Of a stretch of DNA of 64,000 nt, positions 48,710-58,069 are shown in pieces (the stretch's first letter is position 1; every line of letters begins with the position of its first letter). The position numbers were made by a program, and so were the translations under genes. Source of the stretch: JAOTVV01 sp039591075 (lineage in GTDB: Bacteria > Gemmatimonadota > Gemmatimonadetes > Gemmatimonadales > GWC2-71-9); assembly GCA_039591075.1 (NCBI GenBank), contig JBDHEI010000008.1:1-64000 (forward strand). Reading direction: 5' to 3'. Below the pieces are notes generated by a model that saw nothing but the letters and a program-made list of their open reading frames with translations, was not told the DNA's origin and did no database searches.

Positions 48710-49801
48710 TTGAGTCGCAGGGCAGGACGGCGTTGGCCGGGCATCGTGCTCACGGCCACCGGTGCCGTGATGGTGGCGTTCCCCGGATCGCTCGCCGCGC
48801 AGCTCGTTCGGGGTGAGATCGTCGATGCGCTGAACCGTCGTCCGGTCCCGGCCGCGTTCGTGCTCCTGGTGGATAGTGCGGGCGCCGAGACCGCACGCAC
48901 CATGACGGACCCCACGGGCCGCTTCACGCTCCGCGCCGGCCGGCCGGGGACGTTCACGCTGCGCACGCTCGTGGTTGGGTACCAGCGCTGGGAGTCGGAT
49001 CCGATCGTCCTGGCGGGAGGGCAGACCGTGGAGCCGCGGATCGAGCTGATGCTCGTGCGGGTGGAGCTGCCCGCGTTCACGGTGGAGGGCGAGCGCACGT
49101 GTCGCGGCCGTCCCGACGAAGGCGCGGCCGCGGCCACGTTGTGGGAGGAGATCCAGACGGCGCTCGCCGCCACCGAGTGGGAGCAGCACGCACGTCGGTA
49201 TCGGTTCTGGACGGTCACCGTGGAGCGCACGCTCGATCGGTATGCCGCTCTCATATCTCAGGATGAGCAGGTGGGCGCCGGGTTCGCCTCGTGGCCGTTC
49301 GGGACGCTCGAGCCCGAGCGGCTGATGACGCTGGGGTTCGTGCAGGACGCGCCCGGCGGCCCCATCTACTACGGGCCGGATGCACGGGTGCTCGTCTCCG
49401 AGGAGTTCCTCGCCGAACACTGTTTTCGGCTGGAGAAGCGTCGCGATGCCGACACGCTGCTCGTCGGCCTCGGGTTCGAGCCGGTGCGCGGGCGGCGCAT
49501 CCCGGACATCAAGGGGGTGCTGTGGGTCGACAGCGCCACGGTCGCGCTGCGGCGGCTCGAGTACCGCTACGCGAACCTGCCCCGTTGGGCCTCGGAGCCG
49601 CAGGTGGGTGGCACGGTGGAGTTCGCGCAGCTGCCGGGCGGCGCGTGGTTCATCAGGCGCTGGCGTCTCCGCGCACCGATCCCTGAGGTGCGGGCGATGC
49701 GTGGCGACACGGTGTTGTACGGCTACCGGGAGCGCGCGGGCGACGTGGTGGAGGTGCTGACCAAGACTGGGGAGTCGGTGATCAGGTTCGAACATCGTTG
49801 A
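48710..49801 (+). CDS. Secreted carboxypeptidase-regulatory-like domain protein
   Basis: 363 aa from TTG 48710. Signal peptide (LTATGAVMVAFPGSLAAQ), then an immunoglobulin-like carboxypeptidase-regulatory domain (VRGEIVDALNRRPVPAAFVLLVD, TDPTGRFTLRAGRPGTFTLRTLVVGY) and a C-terminal beta-rich part with DIKGVLWVDSATVALRRLEYRY. Such proteins are abundant in Gemmatimonadota and Bacteroidota; role unknown. Likely in one transcript with the DUF4440 gene. Confidence 0.75.
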   Translation: MSRRAGRRWPGIVLTATGAVMVAFPGSLAAQLVRGEIVDALNRRPVPAAFVLLVDSAGAETARTMTDPTGRFTLRAGRPGTFTLRTLVVGYQRWESDPIVLAGGQTVEPRIELMLVRVELPAFTVEGERTCRGRPDEGAAAATLWEEIQTALAATEWEQHARRYRFWTVTVERTLDRYAALISQDEQVGAGFASWPFGTLEPERLMTLGFVQDAPGGPIYYGPDARVLVSEEFLAEHCFRLEKRRDADTLLVGLGFEPVRGRRIPDIKGVLWVDSATVALRRLEYRYANLPRWASEPQVGGTVEFAQLPGGAWFIRRWRLRAPIPEVRAMRGDTVLYGYRERAGDVVEVLTKTGESVIRFEHR

Positions 49802-49815
49802 GGCGTGCGTGCGGC

Positions 49816-50820
49816 TCACCGCGCCGGCGCCGCCCGGTCCATGAACCACCTGACGGTCCGGCGCAAGGCTTCGTGGGGCTCGGTGGTCGGCACCCACGCC
49901 AACTCACGCACCGCCTTGGCCGACGTGTAGGGGTTCTCGCGTGCCAGGAAGTGTCCGCTCGACGCGCCGACTCCTCGGTAGCGCTTCGGGTGGATCAGGT
50001 GGGTCACCGCGTGCCACACCTTGCCGGCGGCCACGGCGGTACGGGGTGCAATACGCATCAGGCGCAGGCGACGGCCAGTCGTCTCCCGGATGATCTCGTA
50101 GAACTCCCGCTGCGTGAACCCGCCGTCGTTCGCCGTGTTGAACGGGCCGGTCGCGTGCGGGTGATCGAGTGCGGCGACCAGGGCGTCCACCACGTTGCCG
50201 ACGTACACCATGGCCAGCCGGTTCTCGCCGGATCCCACGAGCGGAGCGACACCGAACCGTGTTGCGCGCAACACCGGCCCTATCAAGAGACGGTCACGCT
50301 CCCCGTAGATGACGCAGGGCCTGAGCGCCACCGCTGAGACCCCTAGACGCTCGCTCTCGTGCCACAGCACCTCTTCGGCGAGCCGCTTGGACCGAGCGTA
50401 GTAATCCGTTTCGGCGATCACCCCGAAAGGGGCATCCTCGGCGACCGCCGTGCCCGTCCCGGCGTCCGGCTGCCGGCCGTACACGGCCACGGAGGAGATG
50501 TGAATGAGTCGCGCGTTCGCTCGCGCGGCCGCCCGGACGGCATGGCGGGTGCCCTCCACGTTCACGCGTTCGTACGTGGTCCAGTCGGTCGGCGTCGTGA
50601 CGAGCGCCGCCGCGTGCACGATGGCGTCGACGGGGTCCAGCGCGCGCCAGGTCGCTTCGTCCTTGACAGTGCCATGACGCGGCGCGGCACCGAGGCTCGT
50701 CACGAGTCGACGGGCGGGCTCCGAACGGGTGAGTGCCTGGACCCGGCACCCCGATGCCACGAGCCGCTCGATGGTGTGGCTGCCGAGCAACCCGGAGCCA
50801 CCGGTGACGAAAACCTTCAC
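49816..50820 (-). CDS. NAD(P)-dependent epimerase/dehydratase (extended SDR)
   Basis: 334 aa. VKVFVTGGSGLLGSHTIERL is the Rossmann GxxGxxG motif, SSVAVYG and YARSKRLAEE supply the SDR Ser and YxxxK pair, and RPCVIYGERD follows. It may act on a sugar nucleotide or a sterol/flavonoid-like substrate; the substrate is not known. Starts at GTG 50820, which overlaps the Nramp stop (GTGA). Last gene of the eight-gene overlapping block. Confidence 0.85.
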   Translation of the reverse strand: MKVFVTGGSGLLGSHTIERLVASGCRVQALTRSEPARRLVTSLGAAPRHGTVKDEATWRALDPVDAIVHAAALVTTPTDWTTYERVNVEGTRHAVRAAARANARLIHISSVAVYGRQPDAGTGTAVAEDAPFGVIAETDYYARSKRLAEEVLWHESERLGVSAVALRPCVIYGERDRLLIGPVLRATRFGVAPLVGSGENRLAMVYVGNVVDALVAALDHPHATGPFNTANDGGFTQREFYEIIRETTGRRLRLMRIAPRTAVAAGKVWHAVTHLIHPKRYRGVGASSGHFLARENPYTSAKAVRELAWVPTTEPHEALRRTVRWFMDRAAPAR

Positions 50821-52010
50821 AGCGCGAGCCAAACGGCCCGGAGACCCAGGACCGCGCACAGGAGCGCGACGAGGCCTCCGGCAAGGTTCCCCCGCCAGGT
50901 GTTCACGTGGCTGCCCAGGCGACTGCGATCGTTCATGGCGACCAGCAGCACGACGGCGATGATCGGGAGGACCAGACCGTTGACGACCTGCGCCAGCACG
51001 ATGAGCGGTACCGGACGCACGCTGGCCAGCGCCGTGACCGCCCCGACGATCACACAGCCACCCCACACCAGGCGCGCCGTAGGACGCCGCACGTCTCGGC
51101 CACGCCCCAGGGTGTCCAGCACGGTGTAGGCGGCGGCGAGCGGCGCGGTGATGGCGGATGACACGCCCGCGGCTGCGTAGCCCAGTGCGAACGCGTGGCT
51201 TGCCCAGCGGCCCAGCAGGGGCTCGAGCTGCGCGGCCATGTCGGACGCCGAGTGGACCTGCGCGCCGTCGAGTGCCGACGCCGCCGTAACGACGACGGCC
51301 GCCGACACCACGCCACCGAGGCCGATGGCTAGCACGAGATCCCACCGCGCGGCGGGGAGGTCCTCCGGACCGGACCACCGCTCGCGCACGGCGGCGGCGT
51401 GGAGGAACAGATTGTACGGAACGATAGTGGTGCCGATGAGGGCCAGCGCTGTCACGTCGGCGCCGGACGGCAGTCGGGGCCACACCGCGCCCTGAAGCAG
51501 TGTGGCGACTGCGGGCGCCACGAGAATGGCCGTGGCGAGGAACATCACGCCCATGGTCGCCACACAGGCCGCGAGCACCCGCTCGAGCAGTTTGTACCGG
51601 CCGCTCCAGAGCAGCAGTCCGGCCACGACGGCGCCGAGCGCCACCCATCCTCTGAGCGGCACACCGGTCATCGCTTCGAGACCCAACGCCGCGCCGGTGA
51701 GATTCCCGGCTTCATATGCCGCGGCGCCGCTGACCACGGCGGTCGCCGCGAGTGCGGCGAGAGAGATGCCGAGCCATCGCGGACCGCGGACCGCCCGAAG
51801 AGCCGTGCCGAGCCCGGCGCCGGTCGTGAGCCCCAGTCGTGCACTCATCTCCTGGAGCACGATGGTCGCGACGGTCGCAAACACGAGGGCCCAGATGAGT
51901 TGTGCGCCAAACCGCGCGCCGGCGAGGGTGGCAGTGGTGACCGTGCCCGGCCCGATGAACGCGGCCGCGACGATGATGCCGGGGCCGACGCCCCGCCAGC
52001 GTCGGGTCAC
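50817..52010 (-). CDS. Nramp-related transporter with altered metal site
   Basis: 397 aa, 11 or so membrane segments. The first helix reads FIGPGTVTTATLAGA where Nramp has DPGN, and the sixth reads IGTTIVPYNLFLHAA where Nramp has A-x-x-M-P-H. The canonical Asp, Asn, Ala and Met ligands are therefore replaced by Gly, Thr, Thr and Val. This makes Mn/Fe transport doubtful. Nramp-related magnesium carriers with altered sites are known. Overlaps ygfZ and the epimerase gene by four bases. Confidence 0.8.
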   Translation of the reverse strand: MTRRWRGVGPGIIVAAAFIGPGTVTTATLAGARFGAQLIWALVFATVATIVLQEMSARLGLTTGAGLGTALRAVRGPRWLGISLAALAATAVVSGAAAYEAGNLTGAALGLEAMTGVPLRGWVALGAVVAGLLLWSGRYKLLERVLAACVATMGVMFLATAILVAPAVATLLQGAVWPRLPSGADVTALALIGTTIVPYNLFLHAAAVRERWSGPEDLPAARWDLVLAIGLGGVVSAAVVVTAASALDGAQVHSASDMAAQLEPLLGRWASHAFALGYAAAGVSSAITAPLAAAYTVLDTLGRGRDVRRPTARLVWGGCVIVGAVTALASVRPVPLIVLAQVVNGLVLPIIAVVLLVAMNDRSRLGSHVNTWRGNLAGGLVALLCAVLGLRAVWLAL

Positions 52011-53047
52011 CTGATGTCGAACGGAAGGCCCACGACCTGCGCGGAGGCGCCGGCCGCATCGACCGTGGCGTTGAGCTCCACCTCTCGGCGCAGTAGCGCC
52101 AGCCCCAGGTAGCCGTTGTACCGGTGGACCCAGGCGATGCTGGTCACGCGACCCGCGTCTTTGCCGTCGCGCTCGACGGTGGGGTCGTCGGGATCGGGAG
52201 GGTCATCCCACATCAAGCCCCCTAGCCAACGGTTGGGGTGGCCGCGGAAATGGACGCGCGCGACGGTCTCCTGCCCGGTGTAGCACCCCTTCGTGTACGA
52301 CACGCCGTCGATCTCGTCGAACCGCACTTCTTGCGGCAGGGTCTTAGGTCCGATCTCGGTCCCGACCTGCGGCCAGCCGGCGAGGATGCGCGCCAGCTCG
52401 AGCAGGTGCGGGTCGCCCGCCAGGATTTCGGCCTTCCCCAACACGTCGAGTACACTGTCCGATTCACTCGCCACGCACGAGATCTGAAACGCGAAGGGAA
52501 CGTCGTCCGGCGGTCGCGAGACGAGACAGGCGACGTTGCCGATCGACGTGTCGATCGTCTTCCCCGGCTCGGGCACGGATAGGCCGGCACCGCGCGCTCG
52601 CCCGCCCGCCTCGGGTCCCACGACGCGGAACACGGCCAACTCGTCGGTGCGGTCCAGGATCCGCGCGAGGCGTGGGGGGAAGTAGCGATGGAACATCTGC
52701 AGAATGGCGGCCCGTGCGGCACCCGGCCCGAAGGCGAGAATCTCGCCTTCAGCGCGTGCGATCCAGAGATCGCTCACGATCATGCCTTTGGGCGTGAGCA
52801 CGGCTCCGTAGACGAATCCCCGCCCGCCGCGCGCCTCGACGTCACTGGTGAGCACGCCCTGGACACACGTGACGGCACCCGCGCCCGCCAAGCTGACCGA
52901 GCTGCTCTCGTACTCGGCCACGGCGGCGCCGTCGAGCACCTCGCTCTCCTGTGCCAGCGCCAATGCCTCCTCGTCGAGGAGGAAGACCGTCTGAGCGGGG
53001 AGGTCGTCCCGCTGGGTCTCAGGGCGCGTATCGTCCGGCTCGTTCAT
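52007..53047 (-). CDS. ygfZ: Folate-binding YgfZ / GcvT-like protein
   Basis: 346 aa. The diagnostic motif KGCYTGQETVARVHF (K-G-C-[FY]-x-G-Q-E) carries the folate-linked cysteine. YgfZ helps build or repair Fe-S clusters under oxidative stress. It is directly below glcF, an Fe-S protein, with a 29-base overlap; the pairing may reflect that. ATG 53047 gives MNEPDDTRPETQR. Confidence 0.9.
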   Translation of the reverse strand: MNEPDDTRPETQRDDLPAQTVFLLDEEALALAQESEVLDGAAVAEYESSSVSLAGAGAVTCVQGVLTSDVEARGGRGFVYGAVLTPKGMIVSDLWIARAEGEILAFGPGAARAAILQMFHRYFPPRLARILDRTDELAVFRVVGPEAGGRARGAGLSVPEPGKTIDTSIGNVACLVSRPPDDVPFAFQISCVASESDSVLDVLGKAEILAGDPHLLELARILAGWPQVGTEIGPKTLPQEVRFDEIDGVSYTKGCYTGQETVARVHFRGHPNRWLGGLMWDDPPDPDDPTVERDGKDAGRVTSIAWVHRYNGYLGLALLRREVELNATVDAAGASAQVVGLPFDIR

Positions 53048-54257
53048 ACGACCAATCGAGAAGCTCAACCGGGTGGACGACGGGAATAGTGAGGCCGGCT
53101 GCGAGGAGTCCCGCGCCGATCTGCATGATACACCCGGGATTGCCACTCGCCACCACGTCTGGCCCTGCGTCCCGGATGGCGGCGACCTTTCGATCGAGTA
53201 CTGCTAGTGAGATCGCGGGCTGGGCCAGCGAGTAGCTTCCGGCGCTCCCACAGCAGAGGTCCGCCTCGTGGTGGCGGACGCGCTCCAGACCGTCGATCGC
53301 GTCGATGAGCGTTTCGGGCTCGGTGGTGATCCGCTGCGCGTGCGCCAAGTGGCACGGTGGGTCGTACGCCACTCGCAGGTCGAGCCGAGCGCCGGGCGCG
53401 GGACCGCGAGCGCTCAAGAACTCACTCACATCCCGGACGCTGGCGGCGAGCATCTCCCCTTGGGTTTGGAGCGGGTCGCCTTCGAGCAGCCGGCCGTATT
53501 CCTTGAGGATGGCTCCACAGCCCGCGGCATTGACCGCGATGAGGGCGCCGTCGGGACGGGACGAAAACGCCTCGACGTTCCGGCGTGCCAGCTCGCGCCC
53601 GGCCTCGTGCTGGCCCGCGTGCACGTGCAGCGCGCCGCAGCACCCCTGGCCCGCCGCACCGTGGACTGCGTAGCCGTTGGCCGTGAGCACACGCTCGGTG
53701 GCATCGTGCACGTGGGAGAACAGATCGTCCATGATGCAGCCGCGGAACAGCGCGACTGGTGTGCCGGCTCCGTCTGTCGAAATTCCGCGTCTCGCTGTGT
53801 GAGTGCGCAGCGGTCGCGTCGCGGCCAGCATACCGAGCGCGAAGCCGGGTCGGGAGCGACCCGCCAGGCTGGCCGCGAGCGGTCGCACGAGTCTCGCCGC
53901 GGTCAGGAACGGTCTGCGAAACAGCGGCTCCGCCATGATCGCGTGCGTGATGCGAACGATCGGATGGAGCGGCCGCGCGTCGTGGAGGACGCGACGGGCG
54001 TCCTCGATGGCCGGCCCGTACTCCACCCCCGACGGACACACGGGCTCGCAGGCGCGGCATCCCAGGCACCGATCGAGATGGTGGGCGACCACGCTGTCGC
54101 CGGGCACGAAACGTCGAGCCGCCATCGCCCGCATCAACACGATGCGTCCGCGTGGGCTGTCCGCCTCGTCGTCGGTGACCAGATACGTGGGGCAGCTCTG
54201 GAGGCAGAACCCGCAATGGACGCAGGGGTCGAGCCCGGCCAGGGCGCTCGCTCTCAC
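53019..54257 (-). CDS. glcF: Glycolate oxidase iron-sulfur subunit
   Basis: 412 aa. Two ferredoxin-type [4Fe-4S] motifs (CVHCGFCLQSCPTY and CLGCRACEPVCPSG), then CCG domains (GCCGALHVHAG, and LCCGSAGSYSLAQPAI near the end). Forms glycolate dehydrogenase with GlcD and GlcE. Starts at GTG 54257, overlapping the glcE stop. Confidence 0.93.
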   Translation of the reverse strand: MRASALAGLDPCVHCGFCLQSCPTYLVTDDEADSPRGRIVLMRAMAARRFVPGDSVVAHHLDRCLGCRACEPVCPSGVEYGPAIEDARRVLHDARPLHPIVRITHAIMAEPLFRRPFLTAARLVRPLAASLAGRSRPGFALGMLAATRPLRTHTARRGISTDGAGTPVALFRGCIMDDLFSHVHDATERVLTANGYAVHGAAGQGCCGALHVHAGQHEAGRELARRNVEAFSSRPDGALIAVNAAGCGAILKEYGRLLEGDPLQTQGEMLAASVRDVSEFLSARGPAPGARLDLRVAYDPPCHLAHAQRITTEPETLIDAIDGLERVRHHEADLCCGSAGSYSLAQPAISLAVLDRKVAAIRDAGPDVVASGNPGCIMQIGAGLLAAGLTIPVVHPVELLDWSYERAGRYAP

Positions 54258-55456
54258 GCGTCGTTGCCCAGCGGCACCACCAGGGTGCCGGCGGGATCGA
54301 AGGTCTCACGGAGTTTTTCGACCAAGCGGCCCACCCCTTCGCGGTACGCACCGAAGTGACCGAAGCGAGACCGGAGACTCCACGGCGCGCGCTCGAGGGT
54401 GAGCGGGAACTCCATCTGCGCGGCGGCATGTCTGAGCACGCGCAGGTCTTCGAGCCTCGCGGTCCCGCTCCAGCGTACGATGCCGGTACCGACTGACGCC
54501 GCGATCCACTCGTCGGCGGTATGGTGGATCAAGAGATCCAACACCCGGTCGAGTGCCCCGGGCAGCCCGCCCAGTCGCAGTGTCGTCGGATGCCGCGTAG
54601 CGAGGGTCATGGCGCTCGACCAGAACGCGGCCGCGTCATGAGGCTCGAGATCGGTGGTATCTGCCCGCAGGAGCCCGCGGACGCTGTCACGGATCGCCGC
54701 GACTTCGGCGTCGCGGCCCACCACGCGAACGGCAAGGGTCCAGGCGTCGTGGCCGGTTGCCGCGGGAGACAGCAGCTCGAGGGCCCCGGGGGTAATGCCC
54801 TGTTGCAAAATGTCGAGCGCGCGGGCCAGCAACTCGTCACGCGGTCCGTGGGCCGCCAAGGTCACATCCGCGCGCGGCACCGTGCGCAGCCGCACCGTGA
54901 GGCTCGTCAAGACACCGAACGCGCCGAAGCTCCCGAGCCCGAGCTTGGCCAGGTCGAATCCGGCGACGTTCTTCACCACGCGACCGCCGGGCCGCAGCAC
55001 GCGGCCGTCGCCCGTGACGAGGGTCAGGCCCAACACCTGGTCGCGCAGGTTCCCGAACCCCGCGCGGAGTGGTCCGCCCGTTCCGGTCGCAGCAATAGAG
55101 CCCACGGAGCGATCGGGACCGACGTGATCGAGGGCGACCCAGACTTCCTGGTCGGCGAGTACCCCGCGCATCTCGCTCCACAGGGTTCCGCCTTCGACGG
55201 TGACCACGAGGTCGCGCGGGCTCAGGTCGATCACATGGGTGAGCCGCCGGGTCGAGAGGGTGAGGTCTGCCGGCGCGTCGGCGGGCATCCACCGACCGGA
55301 TCCCGACACGCGCACGCGCCACCCCTCCTGCGTCGCGGTGCCAAGCACGAGCGCGGTGGCCGCATCGTTGCGCGGGGCGACAATCGGGATACCATCGGGA
55401 CCGCCATCGTCCACCGCGTCCGGGCCGAGGAGGGTCCGGAGGTGCTGGGCAATCAC
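54254..55456 (-). CDS. glcE: Glycolate oxidase FAD-binding subunit GlcE
   Basis: 400 aa. FAD-binding type PP-loop region: VTVEGGTLWSEM, then ATGTGGPLRAGFGNLRDQVLGLTLVTGDG and VKNVAGFDLAKLGLGSFGAFGVLTSLT. Shorter than GlcD and missing the GlcD C-terminal lid, as expected for GlcE. Start GTG 55456 (VIAQHLRTLLG) overlaps the stop of the small upstream gene. Confidence 0.9.
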   Translation of the reverse strand: MIAQHLRTLLGPDAVDDGGPDGIPIVAPRNDAATALVLGTATQEGWRVRVSGSGRWMPADAPADLTLSTRRLTHVIDLSPRDLVVTVEGGTLWSEMRGVLADQEVWVALDHVGPDRSVGSIAATGTGGPLRAGFGNLRDQVLGLTLVTGDGRVLRPGGRVVKNVAGFDLAKLGLGSFGAFGVLTSLTVRLRTVPRADVTLAAHGPRDELLARALDILQQGITPGALELLSPAATGHDAWTLAVRVVGRDAEVAAIRDSVRGLLRADTTDLEPHDAAAFWSSAMTLATRHPTTLRLGGLPGALDRVLDLLIHHTADEWIAASVGTGIVRWSGTARLEDLRVLRHAAAQMEFPLTLERAPWSLRSRFGHFGAYREGVGRLVEKLRETFDPAGTLVVPLGNDA

Positions 55457-55839
55457 TTCTGGGCCAGCCACGGCGCCGCCAACTCGGCGGTCGCGTCGAT
55501 GAAGCTTCTCGCCTCGACGACATACTTCCGAGCGTCCGTCGTCCGCCACGGGCTCGTGAGCACCTGTTGAACGTCCATCCCCGCGAGAGCGGCGAACAGG
55601 CTCGGCAGATTTTCCTGGACTCGTCTGTGCATGGCCTCGGGCGTCATCACGTGCTGCCACGGCGGGCTCTCGACCCAGACGCGGATTGTCGCGCCCGCGA
55701 CGACGGCGGGGTACGCCTCCTGCAGCGCGCGACCCCCGTCGTCGTCGGCAAGATGGCGTTCGGCCTGCTGTACCCGCCGTTGGGCGCTCTCCACCTGATC
55801 GTGAACCAGCGTGCGCCATCGTGTCGGGATCGGGGTCAC
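55453..55839 (-). CDS. Small conserved-looking protein inside the glycolate oxidase operon
   Basis: 128 aa, all soluble, not recognised. Contains HDQVESAQRRVQQAERHLADDDGGRALQEAYPAVVAGATIRVWVESPPW, a helical pair that resembles a HEPN or nucleotidyltransferase-partner helix. Starts GTG 55839 (overlaps the glcD stop) and ends inside the glcE start. Its position in all-overlapping genes suggests an obligate role in the complex. No signal or membrane part. Confidence 0.6.
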   Translation of the reverse strand: MTPIPTRWRTLVHDQVESAQRRVQQAERHLADDDGGRALQEAYPAVVAGATIRVWVESPPWQHVMTPEAMHRRVQENLPSLFAALAGMDVQQVLTSPWRTTDARKYVVEARSFIDATAELAAPWLAQK

Positions 55840-57266
55840 GACGCGAGGGCCTCATGTGTCTGCGATCCGAGGATGCCGCTCGCCGGGAGCACCTTGCCCG
55901 GGTTGGCCACCGTGAGGGGATCGAACACCCGTTGGACGTCCCGCATAGCGCCCAGCGTGTGCGGATCGTACACGAGGGGGAGGTAGCGGATCTTGTCGGC
56001 GCCCACGCCGTGCTCGCCCGTCACGGTACCGCCGGCCCGAATGCACGCGTGCATGATTGCCTCTGCCGCGCGCTCAACCCGCTCCGACTGCTCTGGGTCG
56101 CGTGCGTCGAACCCCATGTTGGGATGCAGGTTACCGTCGCCCGCGTGGAACACGTTGGCGATGGTGATGCCGAAGCGCTGGCCGATCTGCTCGATCTCCT
56201 CGAGCACGCTCGGCAGCGCGGATCGGGGCACGACCGTGTCCTGAACCACCAGGTCGGGGCTGATCCTGCCCAGCGCGCCGAACGCCTTCTTCCGACCGTG
56301 CCACAGGCGGGCACGCGTGGAGGGATCGGCCGCGGTTCGCACGTCCCGGGCCCCCGAGTGCCGGAGGATGGCCTGGACCTCCGCCGCGTCGGCCTCGATC
56401 GGCTCGGCGTGCGGACCGTCCAGCTCCACGAGTAGGATGGCTCCGGCGTCGGTGGGATAGCCGGCGGCGTAGATGGACGCTTCCACCGCCCTGATGCAGT
56501 TGCGGTCCATCATCTCCAGCGCGGCCGGCACGATGCCGGAGGCGATGATCGCCGACACGGCCTCGCCCGCAGTGGGCAGGCTCTCGAAATCGGCGAGCAA
56601 CGTCTGCACGGCCCGCGGCAGCGGCGTGAGCCGGACGGTGATGCTGGTGGCGATCCCGAACATGCCCTCGCTCCCGACGAACACGCCGACGAGGTCCGGG
56701 CCCCACGGTTCTCCATTCGGCGAGCCCAGGGTGACGACACTCCCATCGGGCAGCACCACCTCGAGGGCGAGGATGTGGTTGGTGGTCACACCGTGCTTCA
56801 GGCAGTGGGGGCCACCGGCGTTTTCTGCCACGTTGCCCCCGATGGTGCAGACCGTCTGACTCGACGGGTCCGGGGCATAGTGCAGGCCATAGGGGGCTGC
56901 GGCGGCGGTCAGCCGATCGTTGACGACACCGGTCTCCACCACCGCACGCCGGTTCCGCGGATCGATGTCGAGAATGCGGCTCAGTCTGGTGAGCACGATC
57001 AGCACCGAGTCGGGCGAGGCGATGGCACCGCCCGAAAGCCCGGTGCCGGCGCCGCGGGCGACGAACGGGATCCGCTGGCTGGCGAGGTGCGCCACGACGC
57101 GCGCCACCTCGTCGCGCGACCCGGGGATGACCACGGCGCCCGGACGGCACCTCCGCGTCGGGAGGGCGTCGGCCGCGTAGGTCTCGAGCGCAGCGGGCGT
57201 GGTCCGGACCCAGTTGGGGCCGACGATCGCCTCCAAGTGACGCACGACCGCCTTCGGGATCGTCAT
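55836..57266 (-). CDS. glcD: Glycolate oxidase subunit GlcD (FAD-linked)
   Basis: 476 aa. FAD-binding type 4 fold: PFVARGAGTGLSGGAIASPDSVLIVL, TIGGNVAENAGGPHCLKHGVTTNHILALEVV, and the C-terminal substrate domain FHAGDGNLHPNMGFDARD plus TVTGEHGVGADK. Oxidises glycolate to glyoxylate. It overlaps the LON-like gene by four bases and heads the glc part of the operon. Confidence 0.94.
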   Translation of the reverse strand: MTIPKAVVRHLEAIVGPNWVRTTPAALETYAADALPTRRCRPGAVVIPGSRDEVARVVAHLASQRIPFVARGAGTGLSGGAIASPDSVLIVLTRLSRILDIDPRNRRAVVETGVVNDRLTAAAAPYGLHYAPDPSSQTVCTIGGNVAENAGGPHCLKHGVTTNHILALEVVLPDGSVVTLGSPNGEPWGPDLVGVFVGSEGMFGIATSITVRLTPLPRAVQTLLADFESLPTAGEAVSAIIASGIVPAALEMMDRNCIRAVEASIYAAGYPTDAGAILLVELDGPHAEPIEADAAEVQAILRHSGARDVRTAADPSTRARLWHGRKKAFGALGRISPDLVVQDTVVPRSALPSVLEEIEQIGQRFGITIANVFHAGDGNLHPNMGFDARDPEQSERVERAAEAIMHACIRAGGTVTGEHGVGADKIRYLPLVYDPHTLGAMRDVQRVFDPLTVANPGKVLPASGILGSQTHEALAS

Positions 57267-57949
57267 TGCGGGTCCCCGTCCGGCGCGTGGTGCAGCAGTC
57301 CGCGTCCATTCCGCTTGGCACGTTGGTGGTGCACCACGCGCCGGGTGACTTCCTCGTTGAGGGAGGCGAGGAGTCCACGCAGGCGCGTGAGGCGGTCGAT
57401 GGTGGAACGCGACGTGAGCAGTGGCAGCGCGTCGGCGAAGTCCAGGTCGAGTGACCCGGCGACATGAAACGACGTGGCGGTCGGCTCGAGCGGTATCTCG
57501 ACCGATTGCGGCGGCTGGTCGTTCAACACACCCATGGCTGTCACGAAGCGCTCGAAGGCCCGGCGTACCTCGCGCGCCAGCGCCTCGGCCTCCGCGTCGT
57601 CCGGCCAGGGCCCGTCGCCAAACGGCTCCACGTCCGCCACGAGGTACAGGCGGTCGGTCTCCACGTAGCGGGACAGCACGTAGCGGTCACCGCCGGTCAC
57701 CAGGATGTTCGAGCGTCCGTCCGGGAGGGGCCAGACATTGTGGATGATCACCGATGAGCCGACCGAGCCGGGCGCGGGCGTGCCCTCGACCTCGTCTCCG
57801 GTGAGAGGTGAAATTCCGAACTCCCGGTCTCCATGTTCGCAGTCGGCGAGGAGCTGTCGGTATCGGGGCTCGAATACGTGGAGCGGCGTGGGCGTGCCGG
57901 GGAAGACCACGAGTCGCAGGGGGAAGATCGGGAGTCGACGTGGCGACAT
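57263..57949 (-). CDS. LON substrate-binding-domain protein
   Basis: 228 aa. LPIFPLRLVVFPGTPTPLHVFEPRYRQLLADCEHGDREFGI is the LAN/LON N-domain start; VTGGDRYVLSRYVE and a helical C-terminus follow. No ATPase or protease domain is present, so it is a stand-alone substrate-binding domain. It is the first gene of the eight-gene overlapping block. Function unknown. Confidence 0.87.
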   Translation of the reverse strand: MSPRRLPIFPLRLVVFPGTPTPLHVFEPRYRQLLADCEHGDREFGISPLTGDEVEGTPAPGSVGSSVIIHNVWPLPDGRSNILVTGGDRYVLSRYVETDRLYLVADVEPFGDGPWPDDAEAEALAREVRRAFERFVTAMGVLNDQPPQSVEIPLEPTATSFHVAGSLDLDFADALPLLTSRSTIDRLTRLRGLLASLNEEVTRRVVHHQRAKRNGRGLLHHAPDGDPQ

Positions 57950-58022
57950 GGGTCAAAGATACGAGCCCGGGGTGAGGAACGAGAGTGGTGGGCTCGGGAG
58001 CCGCGGAGCGCGCAAGACAAAA

Positions 58023-58044
58023 CGGCCGGCCCAAGGGCCGACCG
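58023..58044 (-). terminator. Intrinsic terminator of the sigma-factor gene
   Basis: On the minus strand CGGTCGGCCC and GGGCCGGCCG pair over 10 bp (one G-U), followed by TTTTGTCTT. Starts 26 bases after the sigma factor's stop. Strong GC stem and U-rich tail. Confidence 0.85.
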
Positions 58045-58069
58045 TCCGTGGTGTCGCGTGGGAAGGGGA

